This document shows, piece after piece, positions 21,965 to 30,104 of a stretch of 64,000 bases of DNA (position 1 is the stretch's first letter; every line of letters begins with the position of its first letter). The translations under genes and the position numbers were made by a program. Origin of the DNA: SMXQ01 sp033720855 (GTDB taxonomy: Bacteria; Pseudomonadota; Alphaproteobacteria; SMXQ01); NCBI GenBank assembly GCA_033720855.1, contig JAWWBR010000001.1, forward strand, positions 11,231 through 75,230, written 5' to 3'. The notes below the pieces were generated by a model. It saw only the letters and a list, made by a program, of their open reading frames with translations, ran no database searches and was not told the origin of the DNA.

Positions 21965-23143
21965 TCACCAGTTGCTGCACTGGCGCCGGACCCTCGCATA
22001 TTCGTGCGGCGAATCGACCGTTTGCTGAGCCACCATCAGGGAGTTCAGCATCTCCTTGTAGAGCGGCTGCAGCAGCTCCTTGGATATGCCCTCGACATTG
22101 ACCCGCGCCTCGGCCGCCGACGCCACCAGGGCGGGATCCCGGCCCGTCGGGATGAGCAGCGAGGTCAACGCCTGGCGGATACGGGGCGCATATTCCTCCA
22201 GGTTTCGTTTGGAGACCCGCACGTGTTCCCGCTCGTGGGCCAAGATCGCCCGATAGGGGCAGCTTCCCACCGGATACTCCTTGGCGACGAAGACATCGAC
22301 CCGGCGATAGCGCAAATTGACGTCGAATCCGGTGATCCAGAAACAGAATTTGTCGCCCACTTTGAGGCCCTGGGCACGGGGTCGCGTTTCGATGATCAGG
22401 TCCGGCTTCATCAGGCCGAGGGTGCGGGTATTGTGGCCGAGCCCCGACAGCTTGCCCAGCTGGGCGATCGAGAGGCTGTGGTTGATGCGGGGTTGGGGGA
22501 AGATGGTCTTGACGTTGATGTCGTAATCCGCGTTGGGGAACCCGCCGGCGCATTTCGATGGCATTCTCAGGGCCAGGGCGCCGTTCCCGTCGGGTCCCGG
22601 CCTCGCGCGCGGGCGGGAGCGGTCGACGCGGGAGTCCCGCAGCAGGGCTCTGGCCTGCGCATCGTCCTGGGATGCGGCCTCGCTGAGCCAGCGCGCCGCC
22701 GCGTTATGGTCGACGGGGACGCCGAGCCCGTCCAGATACATGGCGCCCAGCTCGCGCTGGGCATCGACGTCGCCGCCCTTGGCCGCGATTTGGTACCACT
22801 GTGCCGCGGCGGCATAATCGACTTTGTCCCAAGCCCCCTCGTAATGAAGATCGCCGAGAATGCGTTGCGCGAGCGAATCCCCGGCCTCCGCGGCCCTGGC
22901 GTACCAGCTGACGGCGGTGCCCAGATCGGCGTTCACCCCCAGCCCATAGTGATAGATCACGGCGACGTAGGTTTGCGCGTAGGCGTTGCCGCCGCGCGCC
23001 AGAGGCAGCAGCTCCGCGAGCGCCCGGGCGTAGTCTTCGCGTTCATAGGCGGCCACGCCTTCGTCGAACCCGGCGCGGGCCAGCCCCGGCGAAAACGCCG
23101 ACAGCGATAAAACGGCACAGGCAAGGGCGAAAACGAATCGCAC
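21965..23143 (-). CDS. Secreted Sel1-repeat protein with HExxH domain
   Basis: A 392-residue exported protein. Residues 1-24 form a signal peptide ending LARA. Residues 52-160 hold three Sel1-like repeats (for example AQTYVAVIYHYGLGVNADLG and AQRELGAMYLDGLGVPVDHN). A Pro/Arg linker near 172-188 leads to a C-terminal domain of about 200 residues with four Cys and the motif AHEREHVRV (His303-Glu304-xx-His307), a zinc-peptidase-type HExxH, with Glu316/Glu317 nearby as a possible third ligand. The C-terminal domain resembles DUF922-type secreted putative proteases, but I am not certain. Periplasmic or surface location is inferred. Confidence 0.75.
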   Translation of the reverse strand: MRFVFALACAVLSLSAFSPGLARAGFDEGVAAYEREDYARALAELLPLARGGNAYAQTYVAVIYHYGLGVNADLGTAVSWYARAAEAGDSLAQRILGDLHYEGAWDKVDYAAAAQWYQIAAKGGDVDAQRELGAMYLDGLGVPVDHNAAARWLSEAASQDDAQARALLRDSRVDRSRPRARPGPDGNGALALRMPSKCAGGFPNADYDINVKTIFPQPRINHSLSIAQLGKLSGLGHNTRTLGLMKPDLIIETRPRAQGLKVGDKFCFWITGFDVNLRYRRVDVFVAKEYPVGSCPYRAILAHEREHVRVSKRNLEEYAPRIRQALTSLLIPTGRDPALVASAAEARVNVEGISKELLQPLYKEMLNSLMVAQQTVDSPHEYARVRRQCSNW

Positions 23144-23342
23144 AGGATTCCTCTAAGGCAATGGTTTCTTATATTTTATTTTGCCATTGGCGCGACAACC
23201 GCGGACATCCCCCCTCCACGGCCCCTAGCTTGCCACGGCGCGCGGACAAAGGGAATCTGTTTTGCCCCACATCGGTTTGCAACTGGTAAAATTCGGCGAG
23301 ACTGGCTGAGGGTAAGCCGAACCAAGCAGGAGGGAGAACATC

Positions 23343-24308
23343 GTGATCAACGCCGCAATAATCGGGCTCGGCGGCTGGGGCCGCCGGTTGGTGTCATCGG
23401 TTCAGGACGAGAGCCCGCGTATCCGCTTTTCCGTTGCCGTGGTGCGCAGCCCGGACAAGGTCGAGGACTTCGCCGCCGAAAAGGGCATCGAGGTCAAGAC
23501 CGACCTCGACGCCGTGCTCGCCGACCCGGCCATCGACGCGGTGGTGGTGGCCAGCGCCGCCGGCGTCCACGCGAGCCACGGATTGGCGGCCGTCGGCGCC
23601 GGCAAGCCGGTGATGGTGATCAAGCCTCTGGCGCTCAGCGCCGGCGACGCCCGTGAGCTGGGCCAGGCCGCCGAAGACGCCGGTGTGCTGCTGTGTCTCG
23701 GCTACAACCGCTGCTTCCTTCCCGCCAATGCCGAGCTGCGCCGGTTGGTCGCCTCCGGCGAATTGGGCACCCCGCTCCACGCCGAGGGCAACTTTTGCGT
23801 CGATCGCTACGGCCATGTCGCGCCGGGCGGGTGGAAAGCGGATGCGGCGCAGACGCCCCCGGGCGCGCTGACCGATCACATGCTGTACGAGATGATCCGG
23901 ATGTTCGGGCGGGTGGCGGAGGTCCATGCCCATGCCGGCAAGCGGGCGGGTCTGCCGACCCTGAAGGACACCACCGCCACCCTTCTGCGGTTCGAGAACG
24001 ATGTCAGCGGATCGCTGACGGCGATCGGCACCACGGCCGATCTGCTGCGCCTTCAGGTGTTCGGCACCAAGGGCTGGGCCGAGGTGCGCGGAATGGGCGA
24101 GCTCGCCACCGCCTTTACCGAGGGCGAGGGCACGCAGACCGCGTTTCCAAAATTCGAGGCCGAGCGCGCGCAATTGGAAGGGTTCGCCGATGCCATCGAG
24201 GGCAAGGCCGAGTTCCCGGTGACGGTCGACCAGGCGGTTCATTCGGTCGAGGTGCTCGACGCCATTCGCCAATCGGCGGACGCGGGCAGACCCGTCTCCA
24301 TCGCCTGA
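23343..24308 (+). CDS. Gfo/Idh/MocA family NAD(P)-dependent oxidoreductase
   Basis: A 321-residue dehydrogenase. The Rossmann motif is AAIIGLGGWGRRLVSS at the N-terminus, followed by the family DPAIDAVVVASAAGVHASHG and the KPVMVIKPLALS segment, where the usual active-site EKP reads IKP. The C-terminal half carries the typical alpha/beta domain with GGWKADAAQTPPGALTDHM. The start is a GTG after a good AGGAGGGAG site. Divergent from the Sel1 gene with 199 bp between. The substrate (sugar, polyol or other) cannot be told. Confidence 0.88.
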   Translation: MINAAIIGLGGWGRRLVSSVQDESPRIRFSVAVVRSPDKVEDFAAEKGIEVKTDLDAVLADPAIDAVVVASAAGVHASHGLAAVGAGKPVMVIKPLALSAGDARELGQAAEDAGVLLCLGYNRCFLPANAELRRLVASGELGTPLHAEGNFCVDRYGHVAPGGWKADAAQTPPGALTDHMLYEMIRMFGRVAEVHAHAGKRAGLPTLKDTTATLLRFENDVSGSLTAIGTTADLLRLQVFGTKGWAEVRGMGELATAFTEGEGTQTAFPKFEAERAQLEGFADAIEGKAEFPVTVDQAVHSVEVLDAIRQSADAGRPVSIA

Positions 24309-24349
24309 GGAAAGTCGGTGCCGCCCGTCCACGCGGTGGCGCGCGGGGG

Positions 24350-24377
24350 CTTGAATTCGCGCGTCCGGACCCCAGAT
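24350..24377 (+). promoter_or_regulatory. RpoH (sigma-32) type promoter for hsp20
   Basis: CTTGAAT at 24350-24356 and CCCCAGAT at 24370-24377 are separated by 13 bp. This differs from the E. coli heat-shock consensus CTTGAAA-N13-17-CCCCATNT at the seventh base of the -35 and the T of the -10. It lies about 100 bp before the hsp20 ATG. Confidence 0.75.
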
Positions 24378-24477
24378 TTTAAACACGTAATTTTAATCGG
24401 GTTTTATGGCGACCCATGCCGCCTGGCCATGCGCGGCCCGCGGCGGGGCGCCCGGAAGGAAGAGGAGAGGAGCCGCC

Positions 24478-24996
24478 ATGGCAAAAGCACCCGTCAAGAC
24501 AGAATCCAAGGACGTCGCCCGGCCGGAGGATGCCTTTTCCGCGCTCCGTGCCGAGGTCGACCGCTTGTTCGATGACTTCGGCCGCAAGGATTTCGGCTTC
24601 GGCCGCAGCCTGTTCAGCCTCGAGCCGTTTAAGGGCGTCGCGCCCAGCTTCGGTGCGAAGATGCCGGTCGTGAACGTCAGCGAGACCGACACGGCGTACG
24701 AGATCACGGCGGAACTGCCGGGCATCGACGAAAAGGACGTCGAAGTCAGCCTCGCCGACGGCGTGCTGACGGTGAAGGGCGAAAAGAAAGAGGAACGGGA
24801 GGAGAAGGAGAAGAACCATTACCTCTCCGAACGGACCTTCGGCGCCTTCCAGCGGTCCTTCCGCCTGCCCGAAAACGCCGACGACAAGAAGATCTCCGCC
24901 GATGTCGCCAAGGGCGTGCTGACGGTCAAGATCGCCAAGAAGGCGCCGGCGAAGAAGGCCGAGAAGGAGCGCAAGATCAAGGTCACCTCGCGCTGA
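24478..24996 (+). CDS. Small heat shock protein Hsp20 (alpha-crystallin family)
   Basis: ATP-independent holdase, 172 residues. The N-terminal arm contains AFSALRAEVDRLFDDFGRK, followed by the alpha-crystallin domain from about residue 60: PVVNVSETDTAYEITAELPG, VSLADGVLTVKGEKKEE, and the end marker VAKGVLTVKIAKK. The C-terminal tail is Lys-rich and lacks a clear I-x-I motif. ATG 24478 follows AGGAAGAGGAGAGGAG. It is preceded by an RpoH-type promoter and followed by a strong terminator, so it is a single-gene heat-shock unit. Confidence 0.95.
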   Translation: MAKAPVKTESKDVARPEDAFSALRAEVDRLFDDFGRKDFGFGRSLFSLEPFKGVAPSFGAKMPVVNVSETDTAYEITAELPGIDEKDVEVSLADGVLTVKGEKKEEREEKEKNHYLSERTFGAFQRSFRLPENADDKKISADVAKGVLTVKIAKKAPAKKAEKERKIKVTSR

Positions 24997-25020
24997 TTGA
25001 GCCGCGGAAAGGAACCGCGT

Positions 25021-25055
25021 GCGGGCGTGCTCCTTAAGGCGCGCCCGCTTTTTTT
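25021..25055 (+). terminator. Rho-independent terminator of hsp20
   Basis: Stem arms GCGGGCGTGC and GCGCGCCCGC (one G-T wobble) with an 8-base loop, followed by seven T. Confidence 0.9.
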
Positions 25056-25160
25056 CGGCCGCCCGGCGCCGGCGGTCGGGCCTGGAGGGCCGGCGGTGGA
25101 CAAGACCGGCGGGCTCCTTGAAAATGCGCGCTGCCCGATAACGAAATTTGGGGGAGCCCC

Positions 25161-26090
25161 ATGGCCGGCCACAGGATCGACGTTCATCACCATTTCTATC
25201 CACCGGACCTCAAGGACGTGCTCGGCGGCGGGCCGACCCGGGACTGGACCCCGCAATCGTCGCTCGACGAGATGGACGCCAACGCATGCGCCTCGGTGGC
25301 GCTGTCGGCGTCCTCCATTCCGACCCACTGGTGGCGCCAGGACGACGCCTGGCTGCGCAAGACGGTGCGGCGCTTCAACGAATACGGCGCCGAGATGGTC
25401 AAGGACCGCCCCGACCGCTTCGGCCTGTTCGCCTTCCTCTCCATGCGCGACGTCGAGGGCAGCCTGACCGAGATCGAATACGCCTTCGACACCCTGGGCG
25501 CCGACGGCGTCGGCATCGCCACCAGCTTCGGCGACAAGTGGCCCGGCGATCCCGAGTTCGCGCCGATCTTCGACGAGCTCGACCGGCGCGGCGCGCTGGT
25601 CTATATCCATCCGACCGTGCCGTTCTGCTGCGAGGGCCTGCTCGGCCTGGGCTCGTCCCTGATCGAGTATCCCCACGATACCTGCCGCGCCATCCTCAGC
25701 CTGCTGTTCAGCGGCACCTTCGCCCGCTGCCGCGACATCCGCTTCGTCTTCTGCCACGCCGGCGGCACCCTGCCGGCGCTCACCGGCCGCATCGAATGGG
25801 GCATCAGCCGGATGAAGGATTTCGATGCGCTGGCGCCGGCGGGCTACCGGGCCGAGCTCGAACGGCTGCACTATGACACCGCCACCTCGGGCAATCCCAT
25901 CGCGCTTGGCGCGCTCAGGGCGGTGGTGCCGATCAGCCAGATCCTGTTCGGGAGCGATTTCCCCTACGGCCGCATCAAGGGCAACCTCGAGGGGCTGCAC
26001 GGTTGCGGCCTGAGCGATGACGAGCTCGCCGCCGTCGAGCGCGGGAACGCGCTCCGGCTGGTGCCGCGGTTCGGGGAGGGCGGATCCTAG
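25161..26090 (+). CDS. Amidohydrolase-2 (ACMSD-like) family enzyme
   Basis: A 309-residue metal-dependent TIM-barrel enzyme of the amidohydrolase-2 class that includes aminocarboxymuconate-semialdehyde decarboxylase. Metal ligands visible are the HxH in DVHHHF (residues 9-11), His in LVYIHPTVPF, His in FVFCHAGG and Asp in LFGSDFPYG. Such enzymes often decarboxylate or hydrolyse aromatic ring-cleavage products. It heads a group of catabolic-looking genes. The ATG follows GGGGGAG. The exact substrate is unknown. Confidence 0.85.
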   Translation: MAGHRIDVHHHFYPPDLKDVLGGGPTRDWTPQSSLDEMDANACASVALSASSIPTHWWRQDDAWLRKTVRRFNEYGAEMVKDRPDRFGLFAFLSMRDVEGSLTEIEYAFDTLGADGVGIATSFGDKWPGDPEFAPIFDELDRRGALVYIHPTVPFCCEGLLGLGSSLIEYPHDTCRAILSLLFSGTFARCRDIRFVFCHAGGTLPALTGRIEWGISRMKDFDALAPAGYRAELERLHYDTATSGNPIALGALRAVVPISQILFGSDFPYGRIKGNLEGLHGCGLSDDELAAVERGNALRLVPRFGEGGS

Positions 26091-26145
26091 GCCGCTCTTG
26101 GCGCGAAACGGGACCGATCGGCCCCGGTGAACCCCTTGCAAACGG

Positions 26146-26173
26146 CCTTATTCAACCAGTTGGTTTAATAAGG
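26146..26173. promoter_or_regulatory. 28-bp AT-rich inverted repeat between convergent genes
   Basis: Arms CCTTATT and AATAAGG flank a second dyad AACCA-GT-TGGTT, with one mismatched pair between the two levels. It lies 55 bp after the amidohydrolase stop and 12 bp before the end of the convergent VOC gene. No T run follows on either strand. It may be an operator or an unusual terminator. Confidence 0.5.
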
Positions 26174-26185
26174 CGTGTGCGCGCC

Positions 26186-26545
26186 CTAGCCCCGGATCTC
26201 GATCAGCTCGCCGTCGGGCCCCTTGAAGACGGCGCGGCGTAAGCCTTCCTCGCCGGGCACCCGGCCGGTCGAGGGGCGCAGTTCCACGGCGCATTCGACG
26301 CCCTTTTCCTTGAGGTGGGCCACCGCTTTTTCGATGTCCTCGGCCTGGAGGCAGAAATGCAGGCCGGACATGACTTGCTTCGGGGTCTTCATGGTCAGCT
26401 CCAGGAGCGTGTCGCCGCACTTGAAATACTGGATGCGGTTGTCGTGCCCGACCCAGGGCTCGAAGCCCATGACGTCGGTATAGAACCTGGCCGAGCGGTC
26501 GAGGTCGGAGCAGTGCACCGCGACGTGATCGATATATTTGAACAT
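26186..26545 (-). CDS. VOC family protein (glyoxalase/dioxygenase superfamily), copy A
   Basis: A 119-residue single-module vicinal-oxygen-chelate protein. It begins MFKYIDHVAVHCSDLDRSARFY, with metal-ligand positions at His in HVAVH, Glu in LLELT, His in GLHFCLQ and Glu in GELIEIRG. It is 27 bp after its paralogue copy B in the same direction. Members include lactoylglutathione lyase, epimerases and extradiol dioxygenases; the reaction here is unknown. Confidence 0.88.
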   Translation of the reverse strand: MFKYIDHVAVHCSDLDRSARFYTDVMGFEPWVGHDNRIQYFKCGDTLLELTMKTPKQVMSGLHFCLQAEDIEKAVAHLKEKGVECAVELRPSTGRVPGEEGLRRAVFKGPDGELIEIRG

Positions 26546-26572
26546 CGGCGTTTCCTTAATGTTTGGGGCAGC

Positions 26573-26941
26573 CTAGCCCCGGACCTCGATCATCTCGCCG
26601 TCGGGCCCGGCATAGACGGCGCGCCTGGTATCGCCCTCGCCCGGCATCTTGGCCTTGGCCGGCGCGGCCTCGACCAGGACCGGCACGCCCTGTTCCTCCA
26701 AATGGGCGATGGCGGCGTCCATGTCGTCGGTGGTGATGGCGAAATGGTAGCCCGAGCGCTCCTCGCCCACCTTTTCCGTCAACTCCAGCACCGTGCCGCC
26801 GAGGCGCAGGTAGGCGATTCCGCCGCCGTCGGGCCGCTGCATGCGGTTGACGAACTCGAAGCCGAAGGCGTTCTGGTAGAAGGTCAGCGAACGCTCGAGC
26901 TCGGTGCAGTGAACCGCGACGTGATCGATCTTCTTGAACAT
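26573..26941 (-). CDS. VOC family protein, copy B
   Basis: A 122-residue paralogue of the next gene, opening MFKKIDHVAVHCTELERSLTFY and ending DGEMIEVRG, with the same His/Glu/His/Glu positions conserved (GYHFAITTDD for the third). The two look like an old tandem duplication. It lies 38 bp after the OCD-family gene, so OCD - VOC B - VOC A read as one minus-strand operon. Confidence 0.88.
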   Translation of the reverse strand: MFKKIDHVAVHCTELERSLTFYQNAFGFEFVNRMQRPDGGGIAYLRLGGTVLELTEKVGEERSGYHFAITTDDMDAAIAHLEEQGVPVLVEAAPAKAKMPGEGDTRRAVYAGPDGEMIEVRG

Positions 26942-26979
26942 GGCATGCCTCCGGTGGTGGCTGGTGGCGGACCCTGAGG

Positions 26980-28116
26980 TCAGTCGCGAATGTCCTGCAG
27001 GAACCAGTCGGTGGGAATTTCCTGGCCCAAGCCTTGCGTTTTGGCGCGCTCATAGACGACCCGGCCGCAGGCGGAGAACTGCAGGCCCTGGTTGCCGACA
27101 TTGCGGTAGAAGGTGACCTGGTCGGGAGAGGTGCGCCCCTCCACCTTGCCGGAGGCGAGATCGGCGAAGTCGGGCTTGTCGCCGCCCTTGCCGCGGTCGG
27201 TAAACTCGGGGTCGTCGCCGCCGAAGCCGGGCTGCGGGTTCTTTTCGGGGATCCGCTTCATCTCCTCCACCGTGCCGCCGATATAGGCCGCCGGCGAGAG
27301 GCCGCGTTCGGCCTGGAAGCGCTCGGTCTGCCTCATCTGCAGGCCCGCCGTCCCCTGGCGGATGACGACGTCGAACTTCTCGCCGGCGGCATCGGGCATC
27401 TCGCGGCGGCCGAGGTTGGTGACATGCATGCCCGGCTCGATCCATTCGGCGTCGTAGACGGGGTTCATGGCGTCGGTGCAGCTGGTCAGGATATCGCAGC
27501 CCTTGACCGCGTCGCGCGGGTTGTCCACGGCGATGACCTCGATGTTGAGGCGTTTCGACATCTCCTCGGCGTACTCCTCGCGGTGCTCGGGGGTGGGGCT
27601 GTAGACCTTGCACTGGCGGACGTCGCGCACGCCCTTGAAGGCCTGCAGGAAGGTCCGCGCCATGCCGCCCGAGCCGAGCATGCCGACGACGTGGGAGTCC
27701 TCGCGCGCCAGATACTTGACGCCGAGCCCGGCGCCGGCGCCGACCCGCATGTGCTGCAGCACGCCGTCGTTGATGAAGGCCAGCGGCTCGGCGTTCTCGG
27801 TGGAGATCAGCAGGATCACCCCGCAATAGGTGCCCGGCTCGATGCAGTATTTCTCTTCCGTCCAGTTGCCGTTCTCGTCCTCGGGCCAGTGCATGATGTC
27901 GGACTTCATGCGGATGGCGAAATAGCCGTCGTTGGCGCCCTCCATGGTGCCCCAGCGGAAGTAGCCGTCGTCGCGCTGGCAGGGGAAGTACATGTCGATG
28001 CGCGGCCGGTGGATGGCCTCGCCCGTGGGCAGTTTCTTGAACGCGGCTTCGAGCGCGTCGATGCAGTCCTCGACGGTGATGAGTTCCGTGACCAGATCGT
28101 TGTTGATGATGAGCAT
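26980..28116 (-). CDS. Ornithine cyclodeaminase/mu-crystallin family protein with insertion
   Basis: A 378-residue NAD-dependent enzyme of the OCD/mu-crystallin class (cyclodeaminases, alanine dehydrogenase, ketimine reductases). The Rossmann motif is VGMLGSGGMARTFLQAF near residue 145, the lysine region YFAIRMKSDIM is near 70, and the second conserved block is LGRREMPDAAGEKFD. It is about 50 residues longer than usual because of a Gly/Pro/Asp-rich segment near residues 290-330 (GGDDPEFTDRGKGGDKPDF) before the C-terminal VTFYRNVGNQGLQF. First gene of a minus-strand operon, divergent from the hydrolase at 28262. Confidence 0.85.
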   Translation of the reverse strand: MLIINNDLVTELITVEDCIDALEAAFKKLPTGEAIHRPRIDMYFPCQRDDGYFRWGTMEGANDGYFAIRMKSDIMHWPEDENGNWTEEKYCIEPGTYCGVILLISTENAEPLAFINDGVLQHMRVGAGAGLGVKYLAREDSHVVGMLGSGGMARTFLQAFKGVRDVRQCKVYSPTPEHREEYAEEMSKRLNIEVIAVDNPRDAVKGCDILTSCTDAMNPVYDAEWIEPGMHVTNLGRREMPDAAGEKFDVVIRQGTAGLQMRQTERFQAERGLSPAAYIGGTVEEMKRIPEKNPQPGFGGDDPEFTDRGKGGDKPDFADLASGKVEGRTSPDQVTFYRNVGNQGLQFSACGRVVYERAKTQGLGQEIPTDWFLQDIRD

Positions 28117-28261
28117 AAGCCGCTTCCCCTGAGAGATTGCCTGTTGGTCCGTATCGGTTTGGGCGCTATACGAACGCCTGCGAGATATGTTTTAGCGCCC
28201 TCCGCGGCGGGGGGCAAATGGCACGCAACGGCGTGCGCCCAAGCCCGGGGAAGGATTTTCC

Positions 28262-29062
28262 GTGTCCGATCTCACCGTCAACGGCCTCCGCTTCCATGTC
28301 CGCATCGATGGCCCGGAGGGCGCGCCCTGGGTGACCTTCTCCAACTCGCTGGCGACCGACTTGGGCCTGTGGGACGAGCAGGTGGCGCTGATCGCCGACC
28401 GTTTCCGCGTGCTGCGCTATGACACAAGGGGCCACGGGCGGAGCGAGCGCGCGCCGCCGCCCTACGATTTCGCCACGCTGCAAGCGGACGTGATCGGCTT
28501 GTGGGACGCGCTGGGAATCGCGAAATCCCACTATGTGGGATTGTCCCTGGGCGGGTCCACCGGGATCGGCCTCGCCATCGCCCATCCCGGGAGGGTCGCG
28601 AGCCTGGCTGCCTGCGACTGCCGGGTGACGGCGCCCGAGCCATTCCGGCAGGCTTGGGAGTCGCGCATCGATATTGCGCTTGAGGACGGCATGGCCGGGC
28701 TGGTGGAGGAGACCATGACGCGCTGGTTCACGGAGCCGACGCTCTCCGCCGGCGGCGCCCGGCTGGATCGCATCCGCGAGATGATCCGCGCCACCTCGGT
28801 CGACGGGTTCATCGGCTGCGCCCGGGCCCTGCAGGGGATCGACTACCTCGATCGGGTGGCCGCGATCTCCTGCCCGACGCTGTTCGTGGTGGGGGAGGCG
28901 GACCCGGCGGCGACGCCGGAGCTCATCGGCGCCATGCACGCCCGCGTCAATGGTTCGCAATTGATCGAGATCCCGGGCGCCGCCCATATCTCCAATATCG
29001 AGAACCCGTCGGCCTTCAACGAAGCGGTCATTCCGTTCCTCGACTCCCGGCTTGCCGGGTAG
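28262..29062 (+). CDS. Alpha/beta hydrolase, 3-oxoadipate enol-lactonase-like
   Basis: A 266-residue alpha/beta hydrolase similar to PcaD. The nucleophile elbow is GLSLGGSTGIGLA (Ser), the acid is in LFVVGEADPAATPE, and the His is in IPGAAHISNIENP. The oxyanion segment reads VTFSNSLATDLGLWDEQ, as in enol-lactonases. Start is a GTG with GGGGAAGGA upstream. It is divergent from the OCD operon (145 bp between) and 52 bp before the next gene. A role in aromatic catabolism is plausible from the family and neighbours, but no pca genes are present. Confidence 0.8.
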   Translation: MSDLTVNGLRFHVRIDGPEGAPWVTFSNSLATDLGLWDEQVALIADRFRVLRYDTRGHGRSERAPPPYDFATLQADVIGLWDALGIAKSHYVGLSLGGSTGIGLAIAHPGRVASLAACDCRVTAPEPFRQAWESRIDIALEDGMAGLVEETMTRWFTEPTLSAGGARLDRIREMIRATSVDGFIGCARALQGIDYLDRVAAISCPTLFVVGEADPAATPELIGAMHARVNGSQLIEIPGAAHISNIENPSAFNEAVIPFLDSRLAG

Positions 29063-29114
29063 GGGAAAAAACGCCGACAATACCTGCCGACACCAAGACC
29101 TTGGGGGAGGGGGC

Positions 29115-30104
29115 ATGCCGCCGCTGCACATCAACATTGCCACCAGCGACTACGACCACATCCGCGACATCGCGCTCGGCCGCGTGCCGATCGAGGGCAC
29201 CACCTTCAACTACCAGATCTATCCCATCGAGGAGACCTTCTACCGCTTCGTCCATTACCGCGAGTGGGAGGTCTCGGAGATGTCCTTCGGCAAGTTCGCC
29301 TCGATCATGTCGGAGCCCGAGCCCGGCATCATCGGCCTGCCCATCTTCACCGCCCGCATGTTCCGCCAGAGCTCGGTCTACGTGCGCAAGGATGCCGGCA
29401 TCGAGACCGCCGCCGATCTGCGCGGCAAGCGCGTCGGCGTTCCCGAATGGGCCCAGACCGCGGCCGTCTACACCCGCGGCTGGCTGACCGACGACATCGG
29501 CATTCCGCTGTCGGAGATCGAATGGTTCCAGGCCGGGCTCAACGAGCCGGGCCGGCGCGAGCAGATCGAGCTCAACCTGCCCGACGGCTGCAACCTCACC
29601 CCGGTGCCCGACAAGTCCTTGAAGGACATGCTCGAGGCGGGCGAGTTGGACGCCTGTTTCGCGGCCCGGCCGCCCCAGGGGATGGAGGCGCCGGGCAGCA
29701 ACATCAGGCCCCTGTTCGCCGACGGCCCGGCCGAGGAGGCGGCCTATTTCGAACACTCGGGCGTCTTCCCCATCATGCACACGGTGGCGATCCGCGGCGA
29801 CGTCTATGCGGCCAATCCCTGGCTCGCCCAGAACCTGTTCAAGGCCTTCACCCGGGCCCGGGAGATGAGCCTCGCGCGCATTTTCGACCGCCAGACCTCG
29901 CGCTTCATGGTGCCGTGGCTGGTGGATTACGCCGAGGCCAAGCGGGCCGAGCTGGGGGCGGACTATTTCCCCTACGGGCTGGAGGAGAACCGCAAGACGC
30001 TCGAGGTCTATCTGCGCTGGTGTTACGAGCAGGGCATCGCCAAGCGCGAGCTTACGCCAGACGAGCTGTTTGCGCCGGAGACGCGCAGCGCCTTCAAGGT
30101 CTAG
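29115..30104 (+). CDS. 4,5-dihydroxyphthalate decarboxylase-like protein
   Basis: A 329-residue protein with a type II periplasmic-binding-like fold but no signal peptide: it begins MPPLHINIATSDYDHIRDI. Marks are EMSFGKFASIMSEPEPGIIG, IPIFTARMFRQ-type segment LPIFTARMFRQSSVYVRKD, DLRGKRVGVPEWAQTAAVY and the C-terminal YGLEENRKTLEVYLRWCYEQ, a pattern I associate with the 4,5-dihydroxyphthalate decarboxylase family. In that family the cytoplasmic protein is annotated as an enzyme, although many members are untested. Probably co-transcribed with the hydrolase upstream. ATG 29115 follows GGGGGAGGGGG. Confidence 0.78.
   Translation: MPPLHINIATSDYDHIRDIALGRVPIEGTTFNYQIYPIEETFYRFVHYREWEVSEMSFGKFASIMSEPEPGIIGLPIFTARMFRQSSVYVRKDAGIETAADLRGKRVGVPEWAQTAAVYTRGWLTDDIGIPLSEIEWFQAGLNEPGRREQIELNLPDGCNLTPVPDKSLKDMLEAGELDACFAARPPQGMEAPGSNIRPLFADGPAEEAAYFEHSGVFPIMHTVAIRGDVYAANPWLAQNLFKAFTRAREMSLARIFDRQTSRFMVPWLVDYAEAKRAELGADYFPYGLEENRKTLEVYLRWCYEQGIAKRELTPDELFAPETRSAFKV

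Noticed and set aside
24378..24477. RNA thermometer in the hsp20 leader
   Set aside because: The leader is GC-rich and can fold, but I could not see a ROSE-type pairing over the ribosome site by eye.
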